Part shown: positions 53,676 to 64,000 of the stretch, piece by piece
How the letters are laid out: each line of letters opens with the position of its first letter
Numbering within the stretch: the first letter of the stretch is position 1
Origin: Haemophilus parainfluenzae
GTDB taxonomy: Bacteria > Pseudomonadota > Gammaproteobacteria > Enterobacterales > Pasteurellaceae
Assembly: GCF_003253005.1 (NCBI RefSeq)
Contig: NZ_QEPZ01000007.1
Span: forward strand, 1 to 64,000
Direction: 5' to 3'
DNA: 64,000 bases
The notes under the pieces: model-generated
The model's input: the letters and a program-made list of their open reading frames with translations, nothing else
What the model was told of the DNA's origin: nothing
Database searches by the model: none
Program-made: the position numbers and the translations under genes

Positions 53676-54926
53676 TTACATTGCTACGCCGCTTAACTCG
53701 ATGAATAAACCTGCGATAGTTGCACTCATTAAGTTAGCTAATGTACCTGCAACAACTGCTTTTAAACCTAAGCGAGCCACATCACCACGACGATTTGGTG
53801 CCATACCACCGATACCACCGATTAAGATTGCGATAGAGCTGAAGTTAGCGAAACCACATAATGCGAAAGTAATGATGGCTTTGGTTTTTTCACTTAATAC
53901 TACCGCTGTATCTGGTTGTAAATATTTCGCGAACTCTAAGTAACCTACGAATTCGTTCACGGCTAATTTCATACCAATCATTTGACCCGCAATTGCAGAT
54001 TCATCCCAAGATACACCGATTAAGTAGGCTAATGGTTTGAAGATCCAACCAAAGATTGATTGTAACGTTAAATCACCGTAACCGAACCAACCGCCTACGC
54101 CACCTAAGATACCATTAATTAAAGCGATTAACCCCACGAAAGCGATTAACATCGCACCTACGTTTAACGCTAATTGCATACCGGCACTCGCACCGCCTGC
54201 CATTGCTTCAAGCACGTTAGTCGGTTTTTCGCTATCATCCGTTTCAGGTTGTTTATCGTTAAATTGTTCAGTTTGTGGGAATAAAATTTTCGCAAATAAT
54301 AAACCTGCTGGTGCAGCCATGAAAGATGCTGCGATTAAGTAAGTCAACGGCACGCCCATTCCTGCATAACCCGCCATCACTGAACCCGCGATAGAAGCTG
54401 TACCACCTGCCATAATAGCGAACAATTCAGATTGGGTCATGTTTTTAATGTAAGGACGAACCACTAAAGGTGCTTCAGTTTGGCCAACGAAAATATTCGC
54501 TGCTGCAGACATTGATTCTGCTTTAGATGTACCCAATGCGGCTTGCAATGCACCACCAATCACTTTGATGACAACTTGCATAATGCCTAAGTAGTAAAGC
54601 ACAGAAATTAAACCAGAGAAAAAGACGATGATTGGTAACACTTTCACCGCAAAGATAAAGCCGGCATTTTTTGAAGGATCCGCTAAGCCACCAAAGACGA
54701 AGTTAATCCCTTCATTACCATAGGCAATAACATTTGATACACCATTTGCTGTCGCTTGTAATGCATCTCGACCAAACGGCACATACAAAATAAGGGCCGC
54801 AAATCCGATTTGGATCGCCAAAGCCCCTAATACAGTACGTAAATTAATCGCCTTACGATTATTTGAAAATAATACGGCAATGATCAGTAATACGACAATG
54901 CCTAAAACGCTACCTAAAATACCCAT
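53676..54926 (-). CDS. nupC: Concentrative nucleoside transporter NupC family
   Basis: Inner-membrane nucleoside symporter, 416 residues, with an N-terminal helical bundle, the [23 protein letters not shown] block and QTEAPLVV motif of the CNT family. It supplies substrates for DeoD encoded just downstream. A -10-like TAGAAT lies about 40 bp upstream of the start. Whether pyrimidine- or purine-preferring cannot be told from sequence. Confidence 0.94.
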   Translation of the reverse strand: MGILGSVLGIVVLLIIAVLFSNNRKAINLRTVLGALAIQIGFAALILYVPFGRDALQATANGVSNVIAYGNEGINFVFGGLADPSKNAGFIFAVKVLPIIVFFSGLISVLYYLGIMQVVIKVIGGALQAALGTSKAESMSAAANIFVGQTEAPLVVRPYIKNMTQSELFAIMAGGTASIAGSVMAGYAGMGVPLTYLIAASFMAAPAGLLFAKILFPQTEQFNDKQPETDDSEKPTNVLEAMAGGASAGMQLALNVGAMLIAFVGLIALINGILGGVGGWFGYGDLTLQSIFGWIFKPLAYLIGVSWDESAIAGQMIGMKLAVNEFVGYLEFAKYLQPDTAVVLSEKTKAIITFALCGFANFSSIAILIGGIGGMAPNRRGDVARLGLKAVVAGTLANLMSATIAGLFIELSGVAM

Positions 54927-55031
54927 TTTTTTCCCCTAGGTTGGTTAGATAAGTAAGTGAATAAAATTGCCCTATTCTACTTGTTTTTCAGTAAAAAGTC
55001 GGAATATTTTTGATACTTTCGATATGTTTGC

Positions 55032-55820
55032 TTATAAAATGGTCATGATTTTGGTCAGACCACAAAATTTCGCGTAGTTTTCAAGCGCTTGCGTTTGCTC
55101 AACGGTTGGGACATAAGGTGTTAGCCCTTCGGCGTCTCGCGCACCTTTTGTGTGCATTCGGATAATTTTGAACAAAACATCCGGATAATTTTTCAATAAG
55201 GAAGCGACTTTTTCCACCAACTTTTCTGCATCAAAAAAATTCGCCACATAAACTAACCGCACTTCTTCCACTTTATTTAATGGCAATAATTGCGCCAAGT
55301 TCTTCAAATTGCGATCTAAATTTTCTTGCTTGATATGTTGATGAGTAGGAATGATGTTTTGAGGGACAATGCCTTGGCGATTTTGTCTATCAAAGCACAA
55401 ACTTTGTAAGCCAAGCCCTTCTCCTTTCAGGTCAAAGAGAAATTTGTCTGTCACATCAATTAAAGGTCGAATTGCTTCAAACTCAAAGAAACCACTGCTA
55501 TCTAAATAGCAAGTTAGCCCTTCCTCACGTAGTTTTTGAAACAATGGTACGAGCTTTTTATGGTGAATGGTGGGTTCCCCGCCTGAAACCGTCACACCAC
55601 GAATGAAAGGTACTGCATCCATCACTTGCTCATACAAATACTGTAGACTGACTTGATGAGTCCCCTCTGCATAACGGGGAATGGTTTCTGGATTATGGCA
55701 ATAAAGGCAGTTTAACTTACAGCCTTGTAAGAAAATACTGGTGCGATTCCCCTGCCCTTCTACATTAGAAAAAGGAATAATACGATGCAGGGGAACATAA
55801 ATATCAGAAAGTGCGGTCAC
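55032..55820 (-). CDS. YjjW-like glycyl-radical enzyme activase (radical SAM)
   Basis: A 262-residue radical SAM protein with the cluster motif C-K-L-N-C-L-Y-C near residues 34-41 and the GG-E motif TVSGGEPT. Overall it resembles YjjW/PflA activases that install the glycyl radical on pyruvate-formate-lyase-like enzymes. Unlike E. coli YjjW it lacks the Cys-rich ferredoxin-like insertion after the radical SAM cluster. Start is GTG at 55820, and the codons GTG-ACC-GCA-CTT form an uptake signal; no Shine-Dalgarno is evident. No glycyl-radical enzyme gene is adjacent here. Confidence 0.83.
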   Translation of the reverse strand: MTALSDIYVPLHRIIPFSNVEGQGNRTSIFLQGCKLNCLYCHNPETIPRYAEGTHQVSLQYLYEQVMDAVPFIRGVTVSGGEPTIHHKKLVPLFQKLREEGLTCYLDSSGFFEFEAIRPLIDVTDKFLFDLKGEGLGLQSLCFDRQNRQGIVPQNIIPTHQHIKQENLDRNLKNLAQLLPLNKVEEVRLVYVANFFDAEKLVEKVASLLKNYPDVLFKIIRMHTKGARDAEGLTPYVPTVEQTQALENYAKFCGLTKIMTIL

Positions 55821-55852
55821 AAAAAACGCTGTTTTCTAGAGTAAGTCATTAC

Positions 55853-56143
55853 TTACGAAAGTTTCATTTGGAAAATCACTAATTCCGCTTGGCAGCAAAA
55901 TGTGAAAACCGCTTTAAGCAAGTATCCATCTTCAACCTGTTGAATTTCAGACTGAATTTGACAAGGTTCACTTTCGATATCACGTGCTTTTAACATGAAA
56001 TATTCCAATGCGCCTTCTGCATCTTGACGAGTCGCGTAAAACTGCTCGATAGGTAAACTACAATCGCTGTTATCAAACAATGATTTCATATCGAAAGTAT
56101 TACAACCTACGCATTCGATTGGTTTTTCAGTTTGAATGGCCAT
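55853..56143 (-). CDS. YfcZ/YiiS family protein (DUF406)
   Basis: A 96-residue cytosolic protein of the YfcZ/YiiS family, function unknown. It contains CVGCNTFD near the N-terminus and [13 protein letters not shown] at the C-terminus, both family marks with conserved Cys residues. The ATG at 56143 follows AAGGAGAAAAAG; longer frames run back into trpS and are rejected. It ends 32 bp before the YjjW-like gene. Confidence 0.85.
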   Translation of the reverse strand: MAIQTEKPIECVGCNTFDMKSLFDNSDCSLPIEQFYATRQDAEGALEYFMLKARDIESEPCQIQSEIQQVEDGYLLKAVFTFCCQAELVIFQMKLS

Positions 56144-56163
56144 CTTTTTCTCCTTATCTAAAA

Positions 56164-56185
56164 AAGCCGTGACAGAACACGGCTT
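56164..56185 (-). terminator. Terminator of trpS
   Basis: Eight-base-pair stem AAGCCGTG/CACGGCTT (56164-56171 with 56178-56185), 6-nt loop, T5-6 on the minus strand, 13 bp after the trpS stop. Confidence 0.87.
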
Positions 56186-56198
56186 ATTAAGTTTAAAA

Positions 56199-57203
56199 TT
56201 ATTTTGCTGCAACAAAACCGACGGCTTCGTATACTTTATCAAGGGTTTCTTTCGCTCTTGTACGGGCTTTTTCCGCACCTTGTCGTAAAATCTCGTCTAA
56301 AAGTGCTTCATCATTACGATATTGATAGAAACGTTCTTGTAAACCAGCAAGCAAGTTTGACACTTCGTCAGCCACCGCTGTTTTTAAGTGCCCGTACATT
56401 TTGCCTTCAAATTCTTTCTCAAGTTCTGCTACAGATTTATCAGTTACTGCAGAAAGAATATCCAATAAGTTAGATACACCCGCTTTATTTTGCACATCAT
56501 AACGTACAACAGGTGGTTCATCAGAGTCTGTTACCGCACGTTTGATTTTTTTCGCCACCGATTTTGGATCTTCAAGCAAGGTCACCACGTTATTACGGTT
56601 ATCATCTGATTTTGACATTTTTTTGTCAGGATCTTGCAGAGACATAATACGCGCACCCGCTTTGCCTAAGAAGATTTCAGGGATCGTAAAAATATCACCG
56701 TAAATGGCATTAAAACGAGCCGCAATATCACGAGTGATTTCTAAATGTTGTTTTTGGTCATCCCCTACCGGCACACTTTTCGCTTGATAAAGTAAGATAT
56801 CTGCTGCCATTAAAACTGGATAGTCAAATAAACCCACGTTAATATTTTCGGCATAACGTGCTGATTTATCTTTAAATTGCGTCATACGGCTCATTTCACC
56901 AAAATAGGTGTAGCAGTTTAACACCCAGCTTAGTTGAGTATGTTCTGGTACATGAGATTGCACGAAGATCGTACTTTTATTCGGGTCAATGCCACAAGCC
57001 AAGTAAAGGGCGAGTACATCAAGGGTGGCTTTGCGAAGTGCTGCAGGATCTTGCCGTACAGTGATGGCGTGTAAATCCACCACGCAGAAAATACACTCAT
57101 AATCTTCTTGCATTTTCACCCAGTTGCGAAGTGCACCTAAATAATTTCCGATAGTTAATTCGCCGGAAGGCTGCACGCCGCTGAATACAATTGGTTTTGT
57201 CAT
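56199..57203 (-). CDS. trpS: Tryptophanyl-tRNA synthetase
   Basis: Class I synthetase charging tRNA-Trp. The 334-residue protein has the HIGH-like segment [13 protein letters not shown] (13-25), the family's DLHAIT block, and the KMSKS signature in [10 protein letters not shown] near 195. Length is normal. It diverges from hflD. Confidence 0.97.
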   Translation of the reverse strand: MTKPIVFSGVQPSGELTIGNYLGALRNWVKMQEDYECIFCVVDLHAITVRQDPAALRKATLDVLALYLACGIDPNKSTIFVQSHVPEHTQLSWVLNCYTYFGEMSRMTQFKDKSARYAENINVGLFDYPVLMAADILLYQAKSVPVGDDQKQHLEITRDIAARFNAIYGDIFTIPEIFLGKAGARIMSLQDPDKKMSKSDDNRNNVVTLLEDPKSVAKKIKRAVTDSDEPPVVRYDVQNKAGVSNLLDILSAVTDKSVAELEKEFEGKMYGHLKTAVADEVSNLLAGLQERFYQYRNDEALLDEILRQGAEKARTRAKETLDKVYEAVGFVAAK

Positions 57204-57343
57204 TGGTTATCCTTTCATTCTGTAAACTGAATTGGCGCTATGATAACAAAAGATAGGGCGTTTTTTAATGATTGAGTTCAAAACAATGTGTAAAAATGCT
57301 ATATTACGCCCAAAATTTCTTCAGCTTACAATCTATAGTCCCA

Positions 57344-59351
<2,008 letters not shown>

Positions 59352-59387
59352 GAAACAAAAAGGCGTTTTATCACGCCCTTAAAAATT

Positions 59388-59435
59388 AAAGTGCGGTCAA
59401 ATCAAAAACACCAGAGATTTTGACCGTACTTTTTT
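59388..59435. terminator. Decayed uptake-signal pair terminator after purB
   Basis: AAAGTGCGGTCAAA (from 59388) faces TTTTGACCGTACTTT with one changed base in the right arm's uptake core (GTA for GCA), followed by T5. The stem still forms with a G-T or mismatch pair. It separates convergent purB and the PACE gene. Confidence 0.7.
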
Positions 59436-59457
59436 ATTTCTTCTATTTCCTATTTCA

Positions 59458-59871
59458 TTATTCACGTTTAATAAATAGTAATCTAGCGTGATCATACACC
59501 CAATTAAAAATAAAGGTATAAATGGTGATCATCACCGTTAAGCTGAAATCCATCATAAAAGCTGTGACCCAATCCACTTTTAAAAAGTAGGAAATGATCG
59601 GGATAGTAAAAATAAGCAAACCTGCTTCAAATGAAATTGCGTGGAGCGTACGGAAAAGGACACCTCGCTTTTCTCGCGGACCAGTAAAAATTTTATCGAG
59701 GAAATAATTAAAGATCATATTCCATAGCATCGCGGTTAAGGAAACCAGCACCATGGAACCAAAGAGAACAGAAACACTTTCTTCCGTAAAGAAATACAAG
59801 GCGAAAACGGAAAGCAACACAACAGTGGCTTCAAACAAAGTCGCGTGAAAAAGTCGCTCAAGAAAGCTCAT
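59458..59871 (-). CDS. PACE family multidrug efflux transporter
   Basis: A 137-residue membrane protein with four helices arranged as two bacterial transmembrane pair (BTP) repeats: residues about 10-60 and about 78-128. The conserved acidic residue of the first helix is present (Glu14 in LFEATVV), and a matching FEAG occurs in the second repeat; AceI of Acinetobacter uses such a Glu for proton-coupled chlorhexidine efflux. Substrate here is unknown. It lies downstream of potD on the same strand, 63 bp apart, separated by a terminator. Confidence 0.85.
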   Translation of the reverse strand: MSFLERLFHATLFEATVVLLSVFALYFFTEESVSVLFGSMVLVSLTAMLWNMIFNYFLDKIFTGPREKRGVLFRTLHAISFEAGLLIFTIPIISYFLKVDWVTAFMMDFSLTVMITIYTFIFNWVYDHARLLFIKRE

Positions 59872-59891
59872 TTTGTCATCCTTTACAATGC

Positions 59892-59921
59892 AAAAGTGCG
59901 GTCAAAACTAACCGCACTTTT
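59892..59921. terminator. Uptake-signal pair terminator after potD
   Basis: AAAAGTGCGGT (59892-59902) and ACCGCACTTTT (59911-59921) form an 11-bp stem with an 8-nt loop, 14 bp beyond the potD stop. Confidence 0.8.
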
Positions 59922-59934
59922 CATCAAAATATCA

Positions 59935-60990
59935 TTAATTCGTTTTTAATTTATTCCAATATTTTTCGTAAATATCCACTGCTTCACCCACATCGCCTTG
60001 CATAATGCCTTTTTCAATGTTCTCAGCAGATGGGAATAAGGTTGGATTATTCGCCATTTCAGGTGAAAGTAATGATTTCACGCCTTCATTTGGCATAGAG
60101 AAGCCCATTTTCTCAACGACTAATTTCGCATTTTCAGGACGAAGTAAGAAGTCGATAAATTTATAAGCGCCCTCTGTATTTTTCGCATCTTTGGGAATCG
60201 CGTAGTTATCCATCCAGAAAATCGCGCCTTCTTTTGGATACACAAATTGGATACTTGGATTTTCTTTATGGGCTAAATAAGCCGAACCATTCCATAACAT
60301 CCCAATAGATGCCTCACCTTGTACAAATGGTACTTCTGGCGAATCGGAGTTAAAGGTCACCACATTTGGTAACAATTTCACTAAGCGCTCATAAGCCACT
60401 TTAATCTCTTCTTCATTCGTGGTGTTTGGTGATTTTCCATCTAATATCAATGCAATATGGAATACTTCACGCGCATCACTGGTTAATAATACCTTGCCTT
60501 TAAATTCTGGATTCCATAAATCAGCCCAGCTCGTGATTTTGCTTGGGTCGATATCATCCGCATTCACGCCGATACCAGTTAAGCCATAAACGTAAGGCAG
60601 AGAATATTTGTTATTTGGGTCAAATTCCTTGTTTAATAAGTTTGCCGGAATTTGTTTAAAATTACTTAATTTGCTGTGATCAAGCTCTTGTAACATATTT
60701 TCTTTCGCCATTTTATTGACGTAATAGCTTGATGGGAAAACTAAATCATAACCACTGCCCGTACTAGAGGTCAGTTTCAATTTAGCATACATTTCTTCAT
60801 TACTTTCAAACGTAGAATAAATCACTTCAATGCCGGTTTCTTTGGTAAATTCTGCAACCAAATTTGATGGCACATAGTCAGTCCAGTTGTAAACATACAG
60901 TTTTTCAGCAGCAAGTGCAGCAGAAGTTGCAGCAAATGCAACAGCAGAAAGACAAAGTGATTTGATGTATTGAACAGCATTTTTTTTCAA
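59935..60990 (-). CDS. potD: Spermidine/putrescine-binding periplasmic protein PotD
   Basis: Solute-binding protein of a polyamine ABC importer. The 351-residue protein has a Sec signal ending ALA (residues about 1-27), then [23 protein letters not shown], the [10 protein letters not shown] block and a C-terminal lobe with LWNGSAY and WMDNYAIP, all PotD hallmarks. The start codon is TTG, with a strong GAGGAGG ribosome site 8 nt upstream; the nearby ATG is out of frame. No potABC genes are adjacent, so this is an orphan binding protein. It diverges from a FAD oxidoreductase of the PuuB type. Confidence 0.93.
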   Translation of the reverse strand: MKKNAVQYIKSLCLSAVAFAATSAALAAEKLYVYNWTDYVPSNLVAEFTKETGIEVIYSTFESNEEMYAKLKLTSSTGSGYDLVFPSSYYVNKMAKENMLQELDHSKLSNFKQIPANLLNKEFDPNNKYSLPYVYGLTGIGVNADDIDPSKITSWADLWNPEFKGKVLLTSDAREVFHIALILDGKSPNTTNEEEIKVAYERLVKLLPNVVTFNSDSPEVPFVQGEASIGMLWNGSAYLAHKENPSIQFVYPKEGAIFWMDNYAIPKDAKNTEGAYKFIDFLLRPENAKLVVEKMGFSMPNEGVKSLLSPEMANNPTLFPSAENIEKGIMQGDVGEAVDIYEKYWNKLKTN

Positions 60991-61153
60991 TTTATTGACC
61001 TCCTCAGGACAATCAAAATAAACCTTAAGTAATCGTTTACTTGTATAAACTTAGGGGAGTATAGCACCTTTTTTGCAAAAGGTTTGACATATTTTCCCAT
61101 CAGGGTAAGATTCCCTCAATTTCAATTTTATGTTAATTAATTAGGCATCAATC

Positions 61154-62449
61154 ATGCTCGAATTCGCTCATCAAGAACATATCAAATCTTATTATTTCGA
61201 CAGTCGAAACCAAACCTTCGAACTACCGCCTCTCACTCAGCAAGAAGAAGCGGATATTTGCGTTATTGGTGCGGGTTTCTTCGGTTTATCCGCTGCCCTT
61301 GAATTAGCAGAAAAAGGCAAGAAAGTCATTGTGTTAGAAGGTGCCAGAGTGGGATTTGGTGCTTCAGGGAGAAGTGGCGGCCAAGCTATCAACGGTTTTG
61401 AAGAAGGCATTGACGAATATATTGCTCAAGTGGGCTTTGATAAAGCAAAACAACTTTGGGATATGTCGCTAGAAGCAATTGATATTATTGATGAACGCAT
61501 TACGAAATATGGCATTCAATGTGATTGGAAAAAAGGTTATGCCACATTGGCGCTGAATGAACGTCGTATGGACGATCTCATTGAAATGGAAAAAGCCAGC
61601 CACGCGACTTTTGGCTATGACAAAATGCAACTTTGGGATAAAACCAAACTTAAACAACATCTAGGCAGTGATATCTATGTAGGCGCTTTATACGATAGCA
61701 ACTCAGGCCACTTACACCCATTAAATTATTGCTTAGGTTTAGCAAAAGCCTGCTTAGATTTAGGCGTGCAGATTTATGAACAATCTCCCGTTGTGGATTT
61801 AGTGGAAAAATCAGGCTGCATTGAAATCAAAACCGATAAAAGTGCGGTCATTTCTCAAGACGTTATTTTAGCCACTAACGCTTATATTGATGTGCTACCA
61901 AAATCCATTCATCACGGTATTAATCGCAAAATTTTACCGGTCGAGAGCTTTATTATCGCAACCGAACCCCTAGATCAAGCCACAGCTGATTCCGTGATCA
62001 ATAATGGCATGTCTATTTGTGATAACAATATCTTGCTCGATTACTATCGTTTGAGTGCGGATAACCGTTTGTTATTTGGTAGTGACTCAAGCTCAGAAAA
62101 AGATATGGTGCAAATTATGCGCCGCAATATGTTGCATGTTTTCCCGCAATTAGAAAACGCCAAAATTGACTATGGCTGGGCAGGACCGATTGATATGACA
62201 CTCAACGCAAGTCCACATTTCGGTCGTATATCACCGCACATTTATTTTGCACAAGGCTATTCTGGACATGGTGTCGCTCTCACTGGACTTGCTGGACGCA
62301 TTATTGCAGAAGCTATTTTAGGTAATGACGAACGTTTAAGAATTTTTGAAGGATTAAAAGTGCCTTCATTTTATGGTGGAAAATATCTTAAAAACTTAGC
62401 CACCAAGATCGGCGTACTCTATTACAAATTCCTCGATCGTTATCGTTAA
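61154..62449 (+). CDS. FAD-dependent oxidoreductase, PuuB-like (gamma-glutamylputrescine oxidase type)
   Basis: A 431-residue DAO-fold flavoprotein. The Rossmann motif GAGFFGLSAALELAEKG (39-55) binds FAD, GASGRSGGQAING (about 69-81) is the block shared with PuuB/OrdL proteins, and the C-terminal YSGHGVALTGLAGR motif closes the FAD site. PuuB oxidises gamma-glutamylputrescine in putrescine degradation. The genes that would make that substrate (puuA) or use the product (puuC, puuD) are not here, so the true substrate may be a different amine. It is transcribed away from potD with a 163-bp shared promoter region. Confidence 0.82.
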   Translation: MLEFAHQEHIKSYYFDSRNQTFELPPLTQQEEADICVIGAGFFGLSAALELAEKGKKVIVLEGARVGFGASGRSGGQAINGFEEGIDEYIAQVGFDKAKQLWDMSLEAIDIIDERITKYGIQCDWKKGYATLALNERRMDDLIEMEKASHATFGYDKMQLWDKTKLKQHLGSDIYVGALYDSNSGHLHPLNYCLGLAKACLDLGVQIYEQSPVVDLVEKSGCIEIKTDKSAVISQDVILATNAYIDVLPKSIHHGINRKILPVESFIIATEPLDQATADSVINNGMSICDNNILLDYYRLSADNRLLFGSDSSSEKDMVQIMRRNMLHVFPQLENAKIDYGWAGPIDMTLNASPHFGRISPHIYFAQGYSGHGVALTGLAGRIIAEAILGNDERLRIFEGLKVPSFYGGKYLKNLATKIGVLYYKFLDRYR

Positions 62450-62459
62450 TTAAAAAACA

Positions 62460-62484
62460 AAAGGCGTGTTTAATACACGCCTTT
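62460..62484. terminator. Bidirectional terminator between the oxidoreductase and asnC
   Basis: Ten-base-pair stem AAAGGCGTGT/ACACGCCTTT (62460-62469 with 62475-62484) with a 5-nt loop and A/T-rich flanks; the genes are convergent. Confidence 0.87.
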
Positions 62485-62500
62485 ATTGTTTCGATGACAT

Positions 62501-62953
62501 TTAAGGTTTAATATCTCGTAAAATAGGGTTTTGCATGGAAATCAAGGTTTCCGTTGATTGAATTTCATCAATTAACTGGATCTTAGTCGCCAGCACGGAA
62601 TGTAATTCAGCAATCGTGTGTGTCATCACTTTAATAAAAATAGAATAATTTCCTGTGGTGTAATAGGCCTCCACCACTTCATCAAAGGTATCGAGCTTTT
62701 TAATCACTTTTTCATAATCTTTTGCACTTTTCAAAATAATGCCAATAAAGCAGCACACATCGTAACCCAGCTTACGCTCATCAATAATCGCTTTTGTCCC
62801 TTCAATCAGACCAGACTGACGCATTTTCTCTACGCGGACATGAATCGTCCCTGGGCTCACCCCAAAGTTTTTCGCCATTTCTGCATAAGGTGTACGAGCA
62901 TCTTTAGTCAGTACACGGAGAATTTGGCGATCAAGTGTATCGATATTGTTCAT
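62501..62953 (-). CDS. asnC: Transcriptional regulator AsnC
   Basis: Lrp/AsnC-family regulator that activates asnA and responds to asparagine. The 150-residue protein has the N-terminal winged helix (LDRQILRVLTKDARTPYAEMAKNFG is split across helices 1-3, residues about 6-45) and the C-terminal RAM ligand domain (about 68-145). Divergent from asnA with a 155-bp gap, as in E. coli. Confidence 0.95.
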   Translation of the reverse strand: MNNIDTLDRQILRVLTKDARTPYAEMAKNFGVSPGTIHVRVEKMRQSGLIEGTKAIIDERKLGYDVCCFIGIILKSAKDYEKVIKKLDTFDEVVEAYYTTGNYSIFIKVMTHTIAELHSVLATKIQLIDEIQSTETLISMQNPILRDIKP

Positions 62954-63037
62954 AAAACACTCCCTATTAGATCTTTTTTAAAATATCTTCTTTATTTTTG
63001 ATAATATTCAAAATTTAAAACAATGTAAAGAAATTAC

Positions 63038-63067
63038 TTGAAATAATTTGTCATTTTATTGAATAAT
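63038..63067 (+). promoter_or_regulatory. Candidate asnA promoter
   Basis: TTGAAA (63038-63043) and AATAAT (63062-63067) spaced 18 bp, 41 bp before the asnA ATG. The surrounding asnC-asnA gap is very AT-rich and would hold the AsnC operator, but I cannot point to its exact sequence. Confidence 0.5.
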
Positions 63068-63108
63068 GCACAACAAATCTTATCAGTTATTATAAAAGAA
63101 GGATAAAT

Positions 63109-64000
63109 ATGAAAAAGACGTTTATTTTACAACAACAAGAAATCAGCTTTGTGAAGAACACCTTTACTCAAAACTTGATTGAACAACTTGGCATTATCGA
63201 AGTACAAGGTCCAATTCTTAGTGAAGTTGGCAATGGTATGCAAGATAACTTATCAGGCATTGAGAAAGCGGTTCAAGTAAACGTGAAATGCATCCCAAAT
63301 GCGGTTTATGAAGTGGTTCACTCATTAGCAAAATGGAAACGTCACACTTTAGCACGTTTCCACTTTAAAGAAGGCGAAGGCTTATTTGTGCACATGAAAG
63401 CGTTACGTCCAGATGAAGATTCATTGGATCAAACTCACTCTGTTTATGTGGACCAATGGGACTGGGAAAAAGTGATTCCTGAAGGTCGTCGTAACTTTGC
63501 TTATTTAAAAGAAACTGTACGTTCTATCTATCGTGCAATCCGTTTAACTGAATTAGCGGTAGAAGCTCGTTTTGATATCCCATCAAGCTTACCAAAAGAA
63601 ATCACCTTCGTTCACAGTGAGGATTTGGTGAAACGCTACCCAGATCTTTCAAGCAAAGAGCGTGAAAATGCGATTTGTAAAGAATATGGCGCCGTGTTCT
63701 TAATCGGTATTGGTGGCAAATTATCAGACGGTAAATCACATGATGGTCGTGCACCAGACTATGATGACTGGACAACTGAATCTGAAAACGGCTACAAAGG
63801 CTTAAACGGTGATATTTTAGTGTGGAACGCTGAGTTAGGTAAAGCATTTGAGCTTTCTTCAATGGGTATTCGTGTGGATGAATCAGCATTACGTTTACAA
63901 GTTGGCTTAACCGGTGATGAAGATCGCTTAAAAATGGATTGGCACCAAGATTTATTAAACGGTAAATTACCTCTCACCATCGGTGGTGGTATCGGTCAAT
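63109..64000 (+). CDS. asnA: Aspartate-ammonia ligase AsnA (3' end beyond the window)
   Basis: ATP-dependent asparagine synthetase using ammonia. The window contains 297 codons of an expected 330; the frame is open to the right edge with no stop. The translation begins [19 protein letters not shown], includes the class II synthetase-like segment around [12 protein letters not shown], and ends in the GGGIGQ motif near the ATP site. Start ATG at 63109 has a GAAGGAT ribosome site. Divergent from its regulator asnC. Confidence 0.95.
   Translation, partial: MKKTFILQQQEISFVKNTFTQNLIEQLGIIEVQGPILSEVGNGMQDNLSGIEKAVQVNVKCIPNAVYEVVHSLAKWKRHTLARFHFKEGEGLFVHMKALRPDEDSLDQTHSVYVDQWDWEKVIPEGRRNFAYLKETVRSIYRAIRLTELAVEARFDIPSSLPKEITFVHSEDLVKRYPDLSSKERENAICKEYGAVFLIGIGGKLSDGKSHDGRAPDYDDWTTESENGYKGLNGDILVWNAELGKAFELSSMGIRVDESALRLQVGLTGDEDRLKMDWHQDLLNGKLPLTIGGGIGQ

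Overview
This 64 kb window is chromosomal DNA from a Pasteurellaceae bacterium, most likely Haemophilus and probably close to H. parainfluenzae. The evidence is about 40 exact copies (hand count) of the Hin-type DNA uptake signal core AAGTGCGGT/ACCGCACTT, many of them as inverted pairs between genes; a complete comABCDEF competence operon; and protein sequences and local gene orders resembling H. influenzae. DNA is AT-rich and coding density is high. I see no prophage, IS element, CRISPR array, tRNA gene or plasmid module. It is essentially core genome, and I did not find a convincing undescribed multi-gene system.

Layout: 1-210 holds the promoter and leader of an rRNA operon running off the left edge. 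291-3609: gmhB and the MetJ-controlled metNIQ methionine importer. 3796-13683 (minus): rplJ-rplL-rpoB-rpoC with its own promoter and L10 leader, but without rplK-rplA. 13726-16933 (minus): ridA, mlaA, a YagU-like gene and transaldolase. 17226-18851: a wrecked opp operon in which the 5' end of oppA is fused to the 3' end of oppD, followed by intact oppF. 18891-22776: a VirK/YbjX gene, engB, comM and nfuA. 22892-27254 (minus): comFEDCBA, divergent from mrcA (PBP1A), then rlmJ and psiE. 31471-35566 (minus): the macromolecular synthesis operon rpsU-dnaG-rpoD, divergent from tsaD, a small membrane protein, tdk and tyrP. 38980-44173: ligA-zipA divergent from cysZ-cysK. 44357-46610: a cystine-type ABC importer. 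46680-49307: divergent glpF and glpK. 49378-52759: an unknown small gene, tex and greB. 52831-57203 (minus): deoD, nupC, a YjjW-like radical SAM activase, a YfcZ-family gene and trpS. 57344-59351: hflD-purB. 59458-62449: a PACE-type efflux gene, an orphan potD and a divergent PuuB-like oxidoreductase. 62501-64000: asnC and the start of asnA.

The most informative observations concern regulation and decay. Both competence units (comM and comA-F) carry a CRP-S type palindrome at exactly the same distance (48.5 nt, centre to -10 edge) from a -10-like hexamer; the comM copy abuts the engB terminator and the comA copy overlaps the mrcA start codon. The opp operon carries a deletion scar of an inferred 3.5-4 kb. 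Many terminators are built from inverted uptake-signal pairs, and some pairs have drifted to AAAGAGCGGTC on both arms, keeping the hairpin while losing the uptake core. A polyamine-binding protein gene stands back to back with a polyamine-oxidase-like gene.
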